NCBI GenBank assembly: GCA_021800745.1
Contig: JAJYYS010000060.1
Span: forward strand, 1 to 9,261
DNA length: 9,261 bases
Reading direction: 5' to 3'
Source of the DNA: a bacterium
GTDB lineage: Bacteria; SZUA-79; Acidulodesulfobacterales; Acidulodesulfobacteraceae
Below are positions 1 to 6,411 of the stretch, piece by piece. The stretch's first letter is position 1, and every line of letters begins with the position of its first letter. The notes below the pieces were generated by a model. It was not told where the DNA came from. It saw nothing but the letters and a program-made list of their open reading frames with translations, and did not search any database. The translations under genes were made by a program, and so were the position numbers.

Positions 1-643
1 GGGTTTCGTAGACGGCCCTGAAAGCGGCGTTTATTCCTGCACCCCGTTATCCCGCCTTAACGTTTCGGATAAAATGGCTTCGCCGCTTGCGCAGGAATAT
101 TTTGAAAAATTCTACGATACTTTGAGCGGCAAAAGAGAAGACGGAAGATACAAACCCGTTCACCACAGGCTTGCAACGCACTGGGCAAGATTGGTGGAAC
201 TGCTATATGCTTCCGAACGTATGCTGGAACTCGCAAACGATAGCGAAACCGCTTCCGATAAAGTCAGAAATATACCGAAAGGGGTAAACGGCTCTCCCGA
301 AGCCTTAGGCATAGGTTCGGTAGAGGCGCCGCGAGGCACGCTGACTCATCATTACGTTTCCGACGAAAGAGGCGTCGTTAAAAAAGTAAATCTGATTGTG
401 GGAACTACAAATAATTATGCCCCTATGACGATGTCCATAAAACGGGCGGCGGAGAAACTTATAAGCAAAGGTAAGGTGGTTCAGGAGGGTCTGCTTAACA
501 GGATTGAAATGGCTTTCAGGCTGTACGACCCATGCCTGTCGTGTTCGACACACTCTTTGCCCGGCAAGATGCCGCTCATTATAACAATAAGGGCTCAAAA
601 CGGGGATACTATTAAGACGATTAAAAGAAATTCGTGGGATTAA
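1..643 (+). CDS. mvhA: [NiFe]-hydrogenase large subunit, MvhA-like (group 3c), C-terminal part
   Basis: Partial gene: the reading frame is already open at base 2 and ends with TAA at 641-643, so the start and the N-terminal nickel-binding CxxC lie upstream of the window. The catalytic subunit of a cytoplasmic [NiFe]-hydrogenase oxidises H2 at a Ni-Fe(CN)2CO site. The C-terminal nickel-ligand motif DPCLSCSTH is present, with Cys codons at 533 and 542 and His at 551. It is followed by a 29-residue tail beginning SLPGKMPL, the peptide normally removed after the His by a maturation protease once nickel is inserted. The segments GPESGVYSCTPLSRLNV and LTHHYVSDERGVVKK resemble the F420-non-reducing MvhA group, and the downstream hdrA and mvhD genes support that subgroup. 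HoxH or FrhA types are less likely. The protease gene starts four bases after the stop. Confidence 0.9.
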   Translation, partial: GFVDGPESGVYSCTPLSRLNVSDKMASPLAQEYFEKFYDTLSGKREDGRYKPVHHRLATHWARLVELLYASERMLELANDSETASDKVRNIPKGVNGSPEALGIGSVEAPRGTLTHHYVSDERGVVKKVNLIVGTTNNYAPMTMSIKRAAEKLISKGKVVQEGLLNRIEMAFRLYDPCLSCSTHSLPGKMPLIITIRAQNGDTIKTIKRNSWD

Positions 644-647
644 CTGA

Positions 648-1313
648 ATGAAAGACAAATATTTAAACTCAAAAGCTGAAGTTAAAGATATGCTCGCAAT
701 GACTAATCGTTCCGGGAATAAAGGTTTACGTTCAATGAATAAAACTGCGGTTATAGGCATAGGAAATTCGATATTATCGGACGACGGCTTAGGAATAAAG
801 GCCGTTAATGCCCTGAAGTCGATTTATATGGCCAAGGAAGCAAGTATAGGCGGCCTTTATTGCGTCGGCGGCAACTGTCGTCGGGAAACCGAAGATACCA
901 AAGCCTGTGCTTCCAATCTTACGGAGTTTGAAGATACGGGAGTTTGCCGTTCCAACGTTACGGAATTTATAGAAGTGTCTTCAGGCGGGATTAATCTTAT
1001 GGAATATATGGCAGGATTTCAAAGGGCGATAGTGATAGACGCCATAGTCACGGGCAGGCATAAAGCGGGAACGGTTTTTAAATTTATTTATCCGGACATT
1101 CCTTATACTAAGAATACGGTCTCTACCCACGACATGGACCTGCCTGCCGCGCTTGAATTAGGAAAACATCTTGGAATTTCTTTGCCCTCCGAAATAATTA
1201 TATTTGCCGTTGAAGCAAAGGATACCGTGAATTTCCGCGAGGAACTGACAAAAGAGGTGGAAAGCGCTCTAGAAAGGGTAATATTGGAAATAAAGTTATT
1301 GCTGGATTTATAA
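648..1313 (+). CDS. [NiFe]-hydrogenase maturation endopeptidase (HyaD/HybD/HycI family) with Cys-rich insertion
   Basis: Nickel-dependent endopeptidase expected to trim the C-terminal tail of the adjacent hydrogenase large subunit. Numbered from the ATG at 648, the family core is visible: GIGNSILSDDGLG at 37-49 (D46 aligns with the metal-binding Glu/Asp), VIDAIVTG around D131, and STHDMDL with H161, giving the Glu/Asp-Asp-His nickel-binding set. Family members normally begin almost directly at the GIGN strand, so the in-frame ATG at 735 (MNKTAVIGIGN) may be the true start; 648 is favoured only by its four-base distance from mvhA and a GGGA eight bases upstream. The protein is long for the family (221 residues, or 192 from 735) because of an insertion at about residues 66-104 holding four cysteines (C72, C77, C87, C100) and a 13-residue tandem duplication. 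The family is secure; the start is uncertain. Confidence 0.87.
   Translation: MKDKYLNSKAEVKDMLAMTNRSGNKGLRSMNKTAVIGIGNSILSDDGLGIKAVNALKSIYMAKEASIGGLYCVGGNCRRETEDTKACASNLTEFEDTGVCRSNVTEFIEVSSGGINLMEYMAGFQRAIVIDAIVTGRHKAGTVFKFIYPDIPYTKNTVSTHDMDLPAALELGKHLGISLPSEIIIFAVEAKDTVNFREELTKEVESALERVILEIKLLLDL
891..968 (+). repeat. In-frame 39-base tandem duplication inside the protease gene
   Basis: Two adjacent 39-base units (891-929 and 930-968) encode EDTKACASNLTEF and EDTGVCRSNVTEF. By hand count they match at 28 of 39 bases and 9 of 13 residues; several differences are synonymous third-position changes (GAG/GAA, AAT/AAC, TGT/TGC), so the duplication has diverged while the peptide stayed similar. 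It lies between the first helix and the strand leading to the second metal ligand, and each unit carries one Cys. Confidence 0.85.
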
Positions 1314-1336
1314 TGTAAAGTATTTATATTTTACAT
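1313..1336. terminator. AT-rich hairpin after the protease gene, possible weak terminator
   Basis: ATGTAAAGTA at 1313-1322 pairs with TATTTTACAT at 1327-1336 (ten pairs, one of them G-U) around a TTTA loop, starting on the last base of the protease stop codon. The stem has little GC and no clean U-run follows directly, although a T-rich stretch occurs at about 1344-1354. It could be a weak terminator or an mRNA-end stabilising stem; it may also be chance in AT-rich DNA. Confidence 0.3.
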
Positions 1337-1462
1337 GCAACAGCTTTATTTTTATGAGGAATTACACAGGTAAGAAAATGTGTTAAAGGAAAAGATGCCA
1401 GATTTTATTTTTTGCATAAGAAACAAATAAATTAGCATAAAATTTTTTGCAAAAAAATTAAT

Positions 1463-1490
1463 CTGACACCTTTTCCGAAATAAATTAAAT
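1463..1490 (+). promoter_or_regulatory. Weak sigma-70-like promoter candidate upstream of hdrA
   Basis: CTGACA at 1463-1468 (5 of 6 to TTGACA) is followed after 16 bases by TTAAAT at 1485-1490 (4 of 6 to TATAAT), which would start transcription near 1497, just before the AGAGG ribosome binding site at 1503-1507. AT-rich sequence gives such matches easily, so this is tentative. The rest of the 200-base gap (1314-1513) holds no open frame that I believe and no RNA gene that I recognise. Confidence 0.3.
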
Positions 1491-1501
1491 AAATTAAATA
1501 A
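1478..1501 (+). repeat. 9-base tandem repeat in the hdrA leader
   Basis: The unit AAATAAATT occurs at 1478-1486 and 1487-1495, followed by a partial third copy AAATAA at 1496-1501. It overlaps the possible -10 region and ends just before the ribosome binding site of hdrA. Such a repeat could vary in copy number by slippage or give an unstructured leader; neither is shown by the sequence alone. Confidence 0.7.
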
Positions 1502-1513
1502 TAGAGGCGGATT

Positions 1514-3580
1514 ATGAAGACGGCTGTTTATTTTTGTAATTGCGGTACGAATATATCGGATAAAATCAACCCTGAAAAGGTGCAAGACGCCGTAAAAAAG
1601 AAAAACGGAGACGTTATTTTTAAAACCTTCGGTTTTTTGTGTTCTGAAGAAGGGAAGGAGTTTTTGCGCAAAGATATTATAGATAATGCCGTAGATGCCG
1701 TAGTAATTCCCGCATGCTCTCCAAGAGACCACGAAAAAACCTTTATGAACGTTCTGTCGGCGGCGGGAGTCAATCCTTATATGATGCAGATGGTTAACAT
1801 AAGGGAGCAGATTGCATGGGTTACCGAAGACGCAGAAAAAGCCGCCGCAAAAGCCGTGCGCTATATAAATGCGGCTATATCGAGGGTTAACCTACAGGAG
1901 CCTTTAGAAAAAAAAGAGATTGATATATCGCCGGACGCCGTAATAGTAGGTGCAGGTCCGGCAGGGCTTAAAGCCGCTTTAAGTTTAGCCGAAGCCGGAA
2001 GGAAAGTAACCGTGGTCGAAAAGTCGCCCACCATAGGCGGTCTTCCGGTAAGATACGAAGAAATATTTCCTAATATGGAATGCGGCCCCTGCATGTTAGA
2101 GCCTATTATGGGAGAAGCCCTTCACGGAGACGCATCCGGGAATATAGAATTTTTAACGCTGTCGGAAATAGAAGACGCAGTAGGCTCTTACGGAAACTTT
2201 ACCGTTAAAATCAGGCGCAGTCCGCGTTACGTCGATACGGAAAAATGCATCGGATGCGCGGAGTGCATAGCGCCCTGTCCTGTATCTTTCAAAAATCCGT
2301 TTAACTGCAATATGAATGAAAGAAAAGCCATAGATTTTTCGTTTGCCGGCGCACTGCCTAACGTTCCTTACGTAAACGCAGGAGTATGCCTGAGATTTAA
2401 CGGCAGCGGCGGGACAGACGGCGGTTCGTGCAGGTTGTGCATAGACGCCTGTCCGGTCGGGGAAGATGTTTTTAATTTTGGCGAAAAAGAGGAGATTTTA
2501 GAAAGAAACGCGGGCAGTATTATACTGGCGACTGGCTCTGCTTTATACGACTGTTCTAAAGTTCCTTCGTTAGGTTACGGAAAAATACCGGACGTTTACA
2601 ACGGAATTGAATTCGAAAGAATTCTCGCTTCTAACGGTCCTACGGAAGGAAATATTAGAACTTCAGGAGGGGAAGAGCCTCAATCTTTTGCGATAGTCCA
2701 CTGCGTCGGCAGTTTAGATAAAAATCATAAAGACTACTGCTCAGGCATATGCTGTGAATATGCCTTTAAATTTAATCATATTATAAGAAACAAAATACCT
2801 TCCGCCAAAATATATCACCTGTATAAAGAAATGGTAATACCCGGAAAGGAAAGTGGCAGTTTGTACAGGCATGCGGCGGAAGATAAAAATACAGTTTTTA
2901 TAAGGTTAAGCGATATAAACGGAATGACTATAACCGAAGAAAACGGAAGAAAAGTATTTTCGATAAAAGATGCCTGCGGTTCGGCCGGCGGAATCGAAAC
3001 GGGGGGAATTAAAAGAGGAGTCGGCGGAGTCGGGGAAAGAAACGAAGCAGGCGAAGGAATCGAAAGCGGCGAAAAAATATCGGTCGATGCAGTAATCTTA
3101 TGTTCAGCGGTAGTCCCCGGCGAGGATATGGACGGATTAGCCGGAATACTGGAAACAGCTAAGGATAAAAACGGATTTTTAGAAGAACTTCACGGAAGAA
3201 CGGATGCCGGAAGAAGCAAAATAAAAGGCGTGTATCTCGCCGGAAGCTGCCATTCGCCTATGGATATAAAGGAGGCGATGAGCGAAGGCATGGCGGCGGC
3301 CGGATATGTTCTTTCCGGGCTTGTGCCGGGAAAAAAGCTCTCTATCGACCCTATATCCGCCGCGGTTGAAAAGGAAAGGTGCTCCGGCTGCAAGGTATGC
3401 ATCGGCGTATGTCCTTATAAGGCGATATCTTTTGACGAAGAAGAAGAGGCTTCTTTCGTAAACGAACTGCTGTGCCAGGGATGCGGAACCTGCGCGGCCG
3501 CATGCCCGTCGTCTGCAATAAAGGCAAACGGATTTACCAATGAAGAGATATTTGCGGAAATTGGACTTATGCTTTCGTAA
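1514..3580 (+). CDS. hdrA: HdrA-like FAD/iron-sulfur subunit (heterodisulfide reductase subunit A family)
   Basis: Flavoprotein at the branch point of Hdr-type electron bifurcation, taking electrons from hydrogenase via MvhD. The order matches full-length HdrA (688 residues here, about 650 usual): an N-terminal HdrA domain with FCNCGTNI (residues 8-15) and ACSPRDHE; a FAD-binding GAGPAG at 146-151; CGPCMLEP with C190 and C193; an inserted ferredoxin with C245, C248, C251, C255 and a second set C292, C306, C309, C313; HCVGSLDKNHKDYCSGICC; and a C-terminal two-cluster ferredoxin with C623, C626, C629, C633 and C654, C657, C660, C664. Two Gly-rich expansions are unusual: about 294-305 inside the second cysteine set and 489-521 before ISVDAVIL. 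Start ATG at 1514 follows AGAGG and lies directly before the conserved N-terminus. mvhD follows after 39 bases. A soluble cytoplasmic protein; no membrane segment is seen. Confidence 0.93.
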   Translation: MKTAVYFCNCGTNISDKINPEKVQDAVKKKNGDVIFKTFGFLCSEEGKEFLRKDIIDNAVDAVVIPACSPRDHEKTFMNVLSAAGVNPYMMQMVNIREQIAWVTEDAEKAAAKAVRYINAAISRVNLQEPLEKKEIDISPDAVIVGAGPAGLKAALSLAEAGRKVTVVEKSPTIGGLPVRYEEIFPNMECGPCMLEPIMGEALHGDASGNIEFLTLSEIEDAVGSYGNFTVKIRRSPRYVDTEKCIGCAECIAPCPVSFKNPFNCNMNERKAIDFSFAGALPNVPYVNAGVCLRFNGSGGTDGGSCRLCIDACPVGEDVFNFGEKEEILERNAGSIILATGSALYDCSKVPSLGYGKIPDVYNGIEFERILASNGPTEGNIRTSGGEEPQSFAIVHCVGSLDKNHKDYCSGICCEYAFKFNHIIRNKIPSAKIYHLYKEMVIPGKESGSLYRHAAEDKNTVFIRLSDINGMTITEENGRKVFSIKDACGSAGGIETGGIKRGVGGVGERNEAGEGIESGEKISVDAVILCSAVVPGEDMDGLAGILETAKDKNGFLEELHGRTDAGRSKIKGVYLAGSCHSPMDIKEAMSEGMAAAGYVLSGLVPGKKLSIDPISAAVEKERCSGCKVCIGVCPYKAISFDEEEEASFVNELLCQGCGTCAAACPSSAIKANGFTNEEIFAEIGLMLS
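2978..3076 (+). repeat. Low-complexity Gly/Glu-rich insertion in HdrA built from short repeats
   Basis: Residues 489-521 of HdrA contain 12 glycines in 33 positions. The DNA shows short repeats: GGAGTCGGC at 3017-3025 directly followed by GGAGTCGGG at 3026-3034, and the 10-mer GGAATCGAAA at both 2990-2999 and 3056-3065 (encoding GIETG and GIESG). The segment sits in a loop between two predicted strands, where ordinary HdrA proteins have a short turn, and looks like an expansion by replication slippage that stayed in frame. Confidence 0.75.
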
Positions 3581-3619
3581 ACCGTAAAAATATATAAAAA
3601 TATAGGAGGATGTACATTC

Positions 3620-4105
3620 ATGCAAAATACAGCGTCTGTTATGGAAAATGTGCCGTATCGCGGTCCAAATACAGAAGAAGCGAAAGAAACGGAAGTTTTC
3701 GAACCCAGAATAATCGGTTTTTTATGCAACTGGTGTTCGTATGCAGGAGCGGATAAAGCCGGAGCGGCTCAAAAGCAGTATTCTCCTAACGTCAGCGTAA
3801 TTAAAGTTATGTGCAGCGGAAGAATAGACCCTCAGTTTATTCTGGATGCTTTCCAAAAGGGGGCGGACGGGGTTATGATTCTTGCCTGCCATCCGGGCGA
3901 CTGCCACTATAAAGAAGGCAACTACAGGGCGGTTCAGAGGCACAGGCTTTTATTGCGCTTGCTCAAACAGTTCGGAATAGAAGAAGAAAGATGCCGTTTC
4001 GATTACGTATCGGCGGGCGAGGGCGACCGCTTTGTTTCCGTAATAAACGAAACCGTTAAAGCGGTTAAAAAATTAGGCCCGTTAAAAAATTATAATAATC
4101 TTTAA
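3620..4105 (+). CDS. mvhD: MvhD-like [2Fe-2S] electron-transfer subunit linking hydrogenase and HdrA
   Basis: Small iron-sulfur protein that carries electrons from the hydrogenase to HdrA in Mvh-Hdr complexes; related domains occur as FlpD with formate dehydrogenase. The family signature is clear: PRIIGFLCNWCSYAGAD with C36 and C39, VMCSGRIDP with C65, and LACHPGDCHY with C90 and C95, then the conserved helix GNYRAVQRHRLLLRLLKQFG. The ATG at 3620 is preceded by AGGAGG at 3604-3609. The 28 residues before EPRIIGF are longer and more acidic/polar than usual; an in-frame ATG at 3641 would shorten this only to 21. The 161-residue length is otherwise typical (about 130-150). Position after hdrA supports the role; the partner hydrogenase is encoded at 1-643, although formate dehydrogenase coupling cannot be excluded. 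Confidence 0.92.
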   Translation: MQNTASVMENVPYRGPNTEEAKETEVFEPRIIGFLCNWCSYAGADKAGAAQKQYSPNVSVIKVMCSGRIDPQFILDAFQKGADGVMILACHPGDCHYKEGNYRAVQRHRLLLRLLKQFGIEEERCRFDYVSAGEGDRFVSVINETVKAVKKLGPLKNYNNL

Positions 4106-4121
4106 ATCAAAAGGCGTATTT

Positions 4122-6062
4122 ATGATTTATTCTTTAGATTATATGCAGAATATTTTAAATCCTTCAGGGCATTTCGGATACTTTATTTACGGCGAGGGAG
4201 GCGTAATAATTTATGCAAACCCATATTTTGCGGAAATTTTGGGGTATAATGCCCAAGAACTTATCGGTAAAAGTTTTATTGATTTTTTATTTAATCCCGA
4301 AGACGAAATTAAATCTTATATATCGAGGCGGCTTAACGGAGAAGAATTCATAAGGGAAGACGTTCATTATATTTTTAAAACGAAAAAAAAGTCTTTAATG
4401 CCCATTTCCGTCTCGTCTTATACGGTTTTATACGAAAATAAACCGGCGGGATTCGTTATCGCAATAGATAAAACTAAAGAAAAATCCTATGAAAGACTAT
4501 TTTTATCTACAAGCCAGATAAATCAGATGATAGTCAGAGTTACGGACGAGGAAACGCTGCTTCGGAAGATATGCGATATTTTCGTAGATACGGTTGGATA
4601 TGATGCCGCCGTAGTGGGATTTATAGACGATTCAAAGTTATTCAGGCAAAAATACGCTAAAGCCAAAATCAAAGAGCATGAAAGCAACTTAATGTCCCTA
4701 AAGGTCGGAGTGGACCCGGATACGCCTTACGGAAAAGGCTCTGTGGCAAAAGCCTACGCAAGCGAAAGAATCACCCTTATTTCCGACGTATTAAAAGATT
4801 CAGCTTTTAGCGTATGGCATGACGATTTTGGAAAATTTAACGTAAACTCGGTCTGTTCGATACCTATTTTAAAAAACGATAAAGTAGAATATATATTTCT
4901 GCTTATGGATTCCATGCAGAACGCTTTCACTGAAAATAAGATAGAAAAGATAATAGAACTGGCGAATTCATGCTCGGAAGAAATAGCGGGAACAATAAAA
5001 ACGGCCATAAATTCCGGCGAAATTTCGCCCTCCGATATATGGGACAGGAATTATATTCCGGTTCCGGACACGAATCCTCAAAAATATAGAACCCGCTTCG
5101 CCTCATTCGTAAAAAACCGGATACAGCCTATTGAAGATAAATATCTAAGGATGAATCCGAATTTCAGGTTTTTCGTTTTAACCGACGACAACGGCTACGT
5201 CGCCGCGCACAACGGCATTAACGACCAGCCTTTAACCGGAGATTACAAAAAAGACCTTTACGGCAGCCGTTCTATGAGGATTTTCGACGACCCTGTCGGT
5301 TTGGCCGTTGCCAGAAATACGGACAGCTTTATCGTGCAGACTTATCCGAGGGACACGGGCGAGGTTATGAGCGATATCGGAGTTCCTATATTCATAGACG
5401 GAAAACACTGGGGAGGCATCAGGGTCGGCGCCGGCGAAGACCGCATGAATCTTCTCGAAGAAATCCAGCTCGACGTTTCATATGCTTTGGAAAAAATAGA
5501 GGCCCAGCGGAATATGCTTATTCTTCAGGAAAAACTGAGGATTGCGGCCTTTTACGATGCGCTTACCGGACTGCCCAACCGCCGCGCTCTTACGGAGGAA
5601 CTGGAAAAAGCCATGGCAAGGGCTATGCGGCAGAACTGGCGGACCGCGGTAGGAATGATAGACTTAGACGGATTTAAACCCGTAAACGATACATATGGAC
5701 ATGAAGCCGGCGATACCGTCCTTCAGGTTATAGGAAGGCGGCTGAAAGATTCGCTTCGCAAAAGCGATTTCGTAGCAAGAATCGGAGGCGACGAATTTGT
5801 TATTTTAATTGAAGATTGTAAAGATATTAACGCACTAATCCCTATATTTAATAAAATTGAAGAAACCATCAGTGTTCCGGTCATTATTTCCGAAAATATA
5901 ACCGTAAAAGTCGGCTTAAGCATGGGGGTTTATATTTGCCGCATAGATAACGACGTTACCGCCGATACGCTTTTGCGCTATGCTGATAACGCCCTGTATC
6001 AAAGTAAGGAGCATAAGGCGGACAGAGAATATTACTGGACGGTAACGGATAAATGCGGTTAA
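4122..6062 (+). CDS. Diguanylate cyclase: PAS - GAF - chemoreceptor-type sensory domain - GGDEF
   Basis: Predicted cytosolic sensor that makes cyclic di-GMP from two GTP. Visible order: PAS at about 8-125 (GVIIYANPYFAEILGYNAQE), GAF at about 135-295, a third sensory region at about 305-435 (key run RIFDDPVGLAVARNT at 386-400, then QTYPRDTGE, and GKHWGGIRVG around W430), and a GGDEF domain from DALTGLPNRR at 479-488. The active-site GGDEF at 555-559 is intact, and the inhibitory I-site RKSD (546-549) lies the canonical five residues before it, so it should be active and product-inhibited. No EAL domain and no membrane helix are seen. The third region resembles a soluble domain I know from the ends of some methyl-accepting chemotaxis proteins. 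The gene starts 16 bases after mvhD with a modest AAGGCG site, so co-transcription with hdrA-mvhD is likely. The signal sensed is unknown. Confidence 0.92.
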   Translation: MIYSLDYMQNILNPSGHFGYFIYGEGGVIIYANPYFAEILGYNAQELIGKSFIDFLFNPEDEIKSYISRRLNGEEFIREDVHYIFKTKKKSLMPISVSSYTVLYENKPAGFVIAIDKTKEKSYERLFLSTSQINQMIVRVTDEETLLRKICDIFVDTVGYDAAVVGFIDDSKLFRQKYAKAKIKEHESNLMSLKVGVDPDTPYGKGSVAKAYASERITLISDVLKDSAFSVWHDDFGKFNVNSVCSIPILKNDKVEYIFLLMDSMQNAFTENKIEKIIELANSCSEEIAGTIKTAINSGEISPSDIWDRNYIPVPDTNPQKYRTRFASFVKNRIQPIEDKYLRMNPNFRFFVLTDDNGYVAAHNGINDQPLTGDYKKDLYGSRSMRIFDDPVGLAVARNTDSFIVQTYPRDTGEVMSDIGVPIFIDGKHWGGIRVGAGEDRMNLLEEIQLDVSYALEKIEAQRNMLILQEKLRIAAFYDALTGLPNRRALTEELEKAMARAMRQNWRTAVGMIDLDGFKPVNDTYGHEAGDTVLQVIGRRLKDSLRKSDFVARIGGDEFVILIEDCKDINALIPIFNKIEETISVPVIISENITVKVGLSMGVYICRIDNDVTADTLLRYADNALYQSKEHKADREYYWTVTDKCG

Positions 6063-6089
6063 TCTATAAAATATCAAATTTTTTAGATT
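6061..6089. terminator. AT-rich hairpin after the GGDEF gene, possible weak terminator
   Basis: AATCTA at 6061-6066 pairs with TAGATT at 6084-6089, and after a one-base bulge AAAA at 6068-6071 pairs with TTTT at 6080-6083. It begins on the stop codon of the cyclase gene and includes a six-T run on the 3' arm. It is low in GC, so it is a weak candidate, but its position between two apparent transcription blocks fits. Confidence 0.3.
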
Positions 6090-6095
6090 AATTAT

Positions 6096-6124
6096 TTGAA
6101 TTAGACAATATAATCGTTTATAAT
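6096..6124 (+). promoter_or_regulatory. Sigma-70-like promoter for the tusA-like gene
   Basis: TTGAAT at 6096-6101 (4 of 6 to TTGACA) and a perfect TATAAT at 6119-6124 are separated by exactly 17 bases. Transcription would start near 6131, giving a leader of about 43 bases before the ATG at 6174. Another TATAAT at 6109-6114 has no good -35 partner. This is the best-looking promoter in the window and suggests the sulfur carrier, regulator and kinase form their own operon. Confidence 0.55.
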
Positions 6125-6128
6125 AAAT

Positions 6129-6140
6129 TATAAATTTATA
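6129..6140. promoter_or_regulatory. Perfect 12-base palindrome at the predicted transcription start
   Basis: TATAAATTTATA is a perfect inverted repeat covering the predicted +1 of the promoter just upstream. A dimeric repressor could bind there, but an all-AT palindrome in an AT-rich spacer is not strong evidence of an operator. Confidence 0.25.
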
Positions 6141-6173
6141 GATGAATTAATTGTAGAAAACGGAGGACTAAAA

Positions 6174-6395
6174 ATGCCTACTCAGACAATCGACGCAAGA
6201 GGGCTTAAATGCCCCCAGCCTATTTTAAAAATCACGGCTACCGCAATAAAAATGAAAGCCGGAGATACGATAGAAATTCTTGCCGACTGTTCTACTTTTG
6301 AAAACGATTTGAGAGACTGGTGCCAGAGATCCAAAAAAATGCTTATGTGGGTCAAGGAAGAAGCAGGGGCAAAAAAGGCCCAGATACAGTTTTAA
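6174..6395 (+). CDS. TusA-like sulfur-carrier protein
   Basis: A 73-residue SirA/TusA-fold protein. The N-terminal signature DARGLKCPQPIL (residues 7-18) carries C13, the residue that holds a persulfide in TusA proteins, followed by the usual KMKAGDTIEILAD strand. Two further cysteines, C39 (in ADCST) and C50 (in RDWCQRS), are present; the second lies near the site where TusA-like proteins often have a Cys, while C39 occupies a position usually not Cys. Proteins of this family pass sulfur to tRNA thiolation, to molybdenum-cofactor enzymes, or to Hdr-like sulfur pathways; which one applies here cannot be told. A strong GGAGG at 6162-6166 stands seven bases before the ATG. It is the first gene of the tusA-regulator-kinase group and lies two genes after mvhD, which hints at sulfur/redox metabolism. 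Confidence 0.88.
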   Translation: MPTQTIDARGLKCPQPILKITATAIKMKAGDTIEILADCSTFENDLRDWCQRSKKMLMWVKEEAGAKKAQIQF

Positions 6396-6411
6396 CAATC
6401 CGATTAAGCGA

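Noticed and set aside
305..760. Long minus-strand open frame over the mvhA end and protease start
   Set aside because: It lies opposite two clear protein genes, its translation shows no family motif, and codon bias follows the + strand genes.
1433..1452. Possible sigma-54 promoter (TTAGCA ... TTGCA) upstream of hdrA
   Set aside because: The -24 element lacks GG and the spacing to GC is 13 instead of 10 bases, so it does not fit the consensus.
1352..1732. Minus-strand frame covering the 1314-1513 gap
   Set aside because: It extends over the conserved HdrA N-terminus, is rich in Phe/Leu/Asn from AT-rich DNA, and has no recognisable motif or good ribosome site.
3610..3619. Alternative mvhD start at the ATG at 3610
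   Set aside because: It is in another frame and directly touches the AGGAGG; the conserved CNWC protein is read from 3620.
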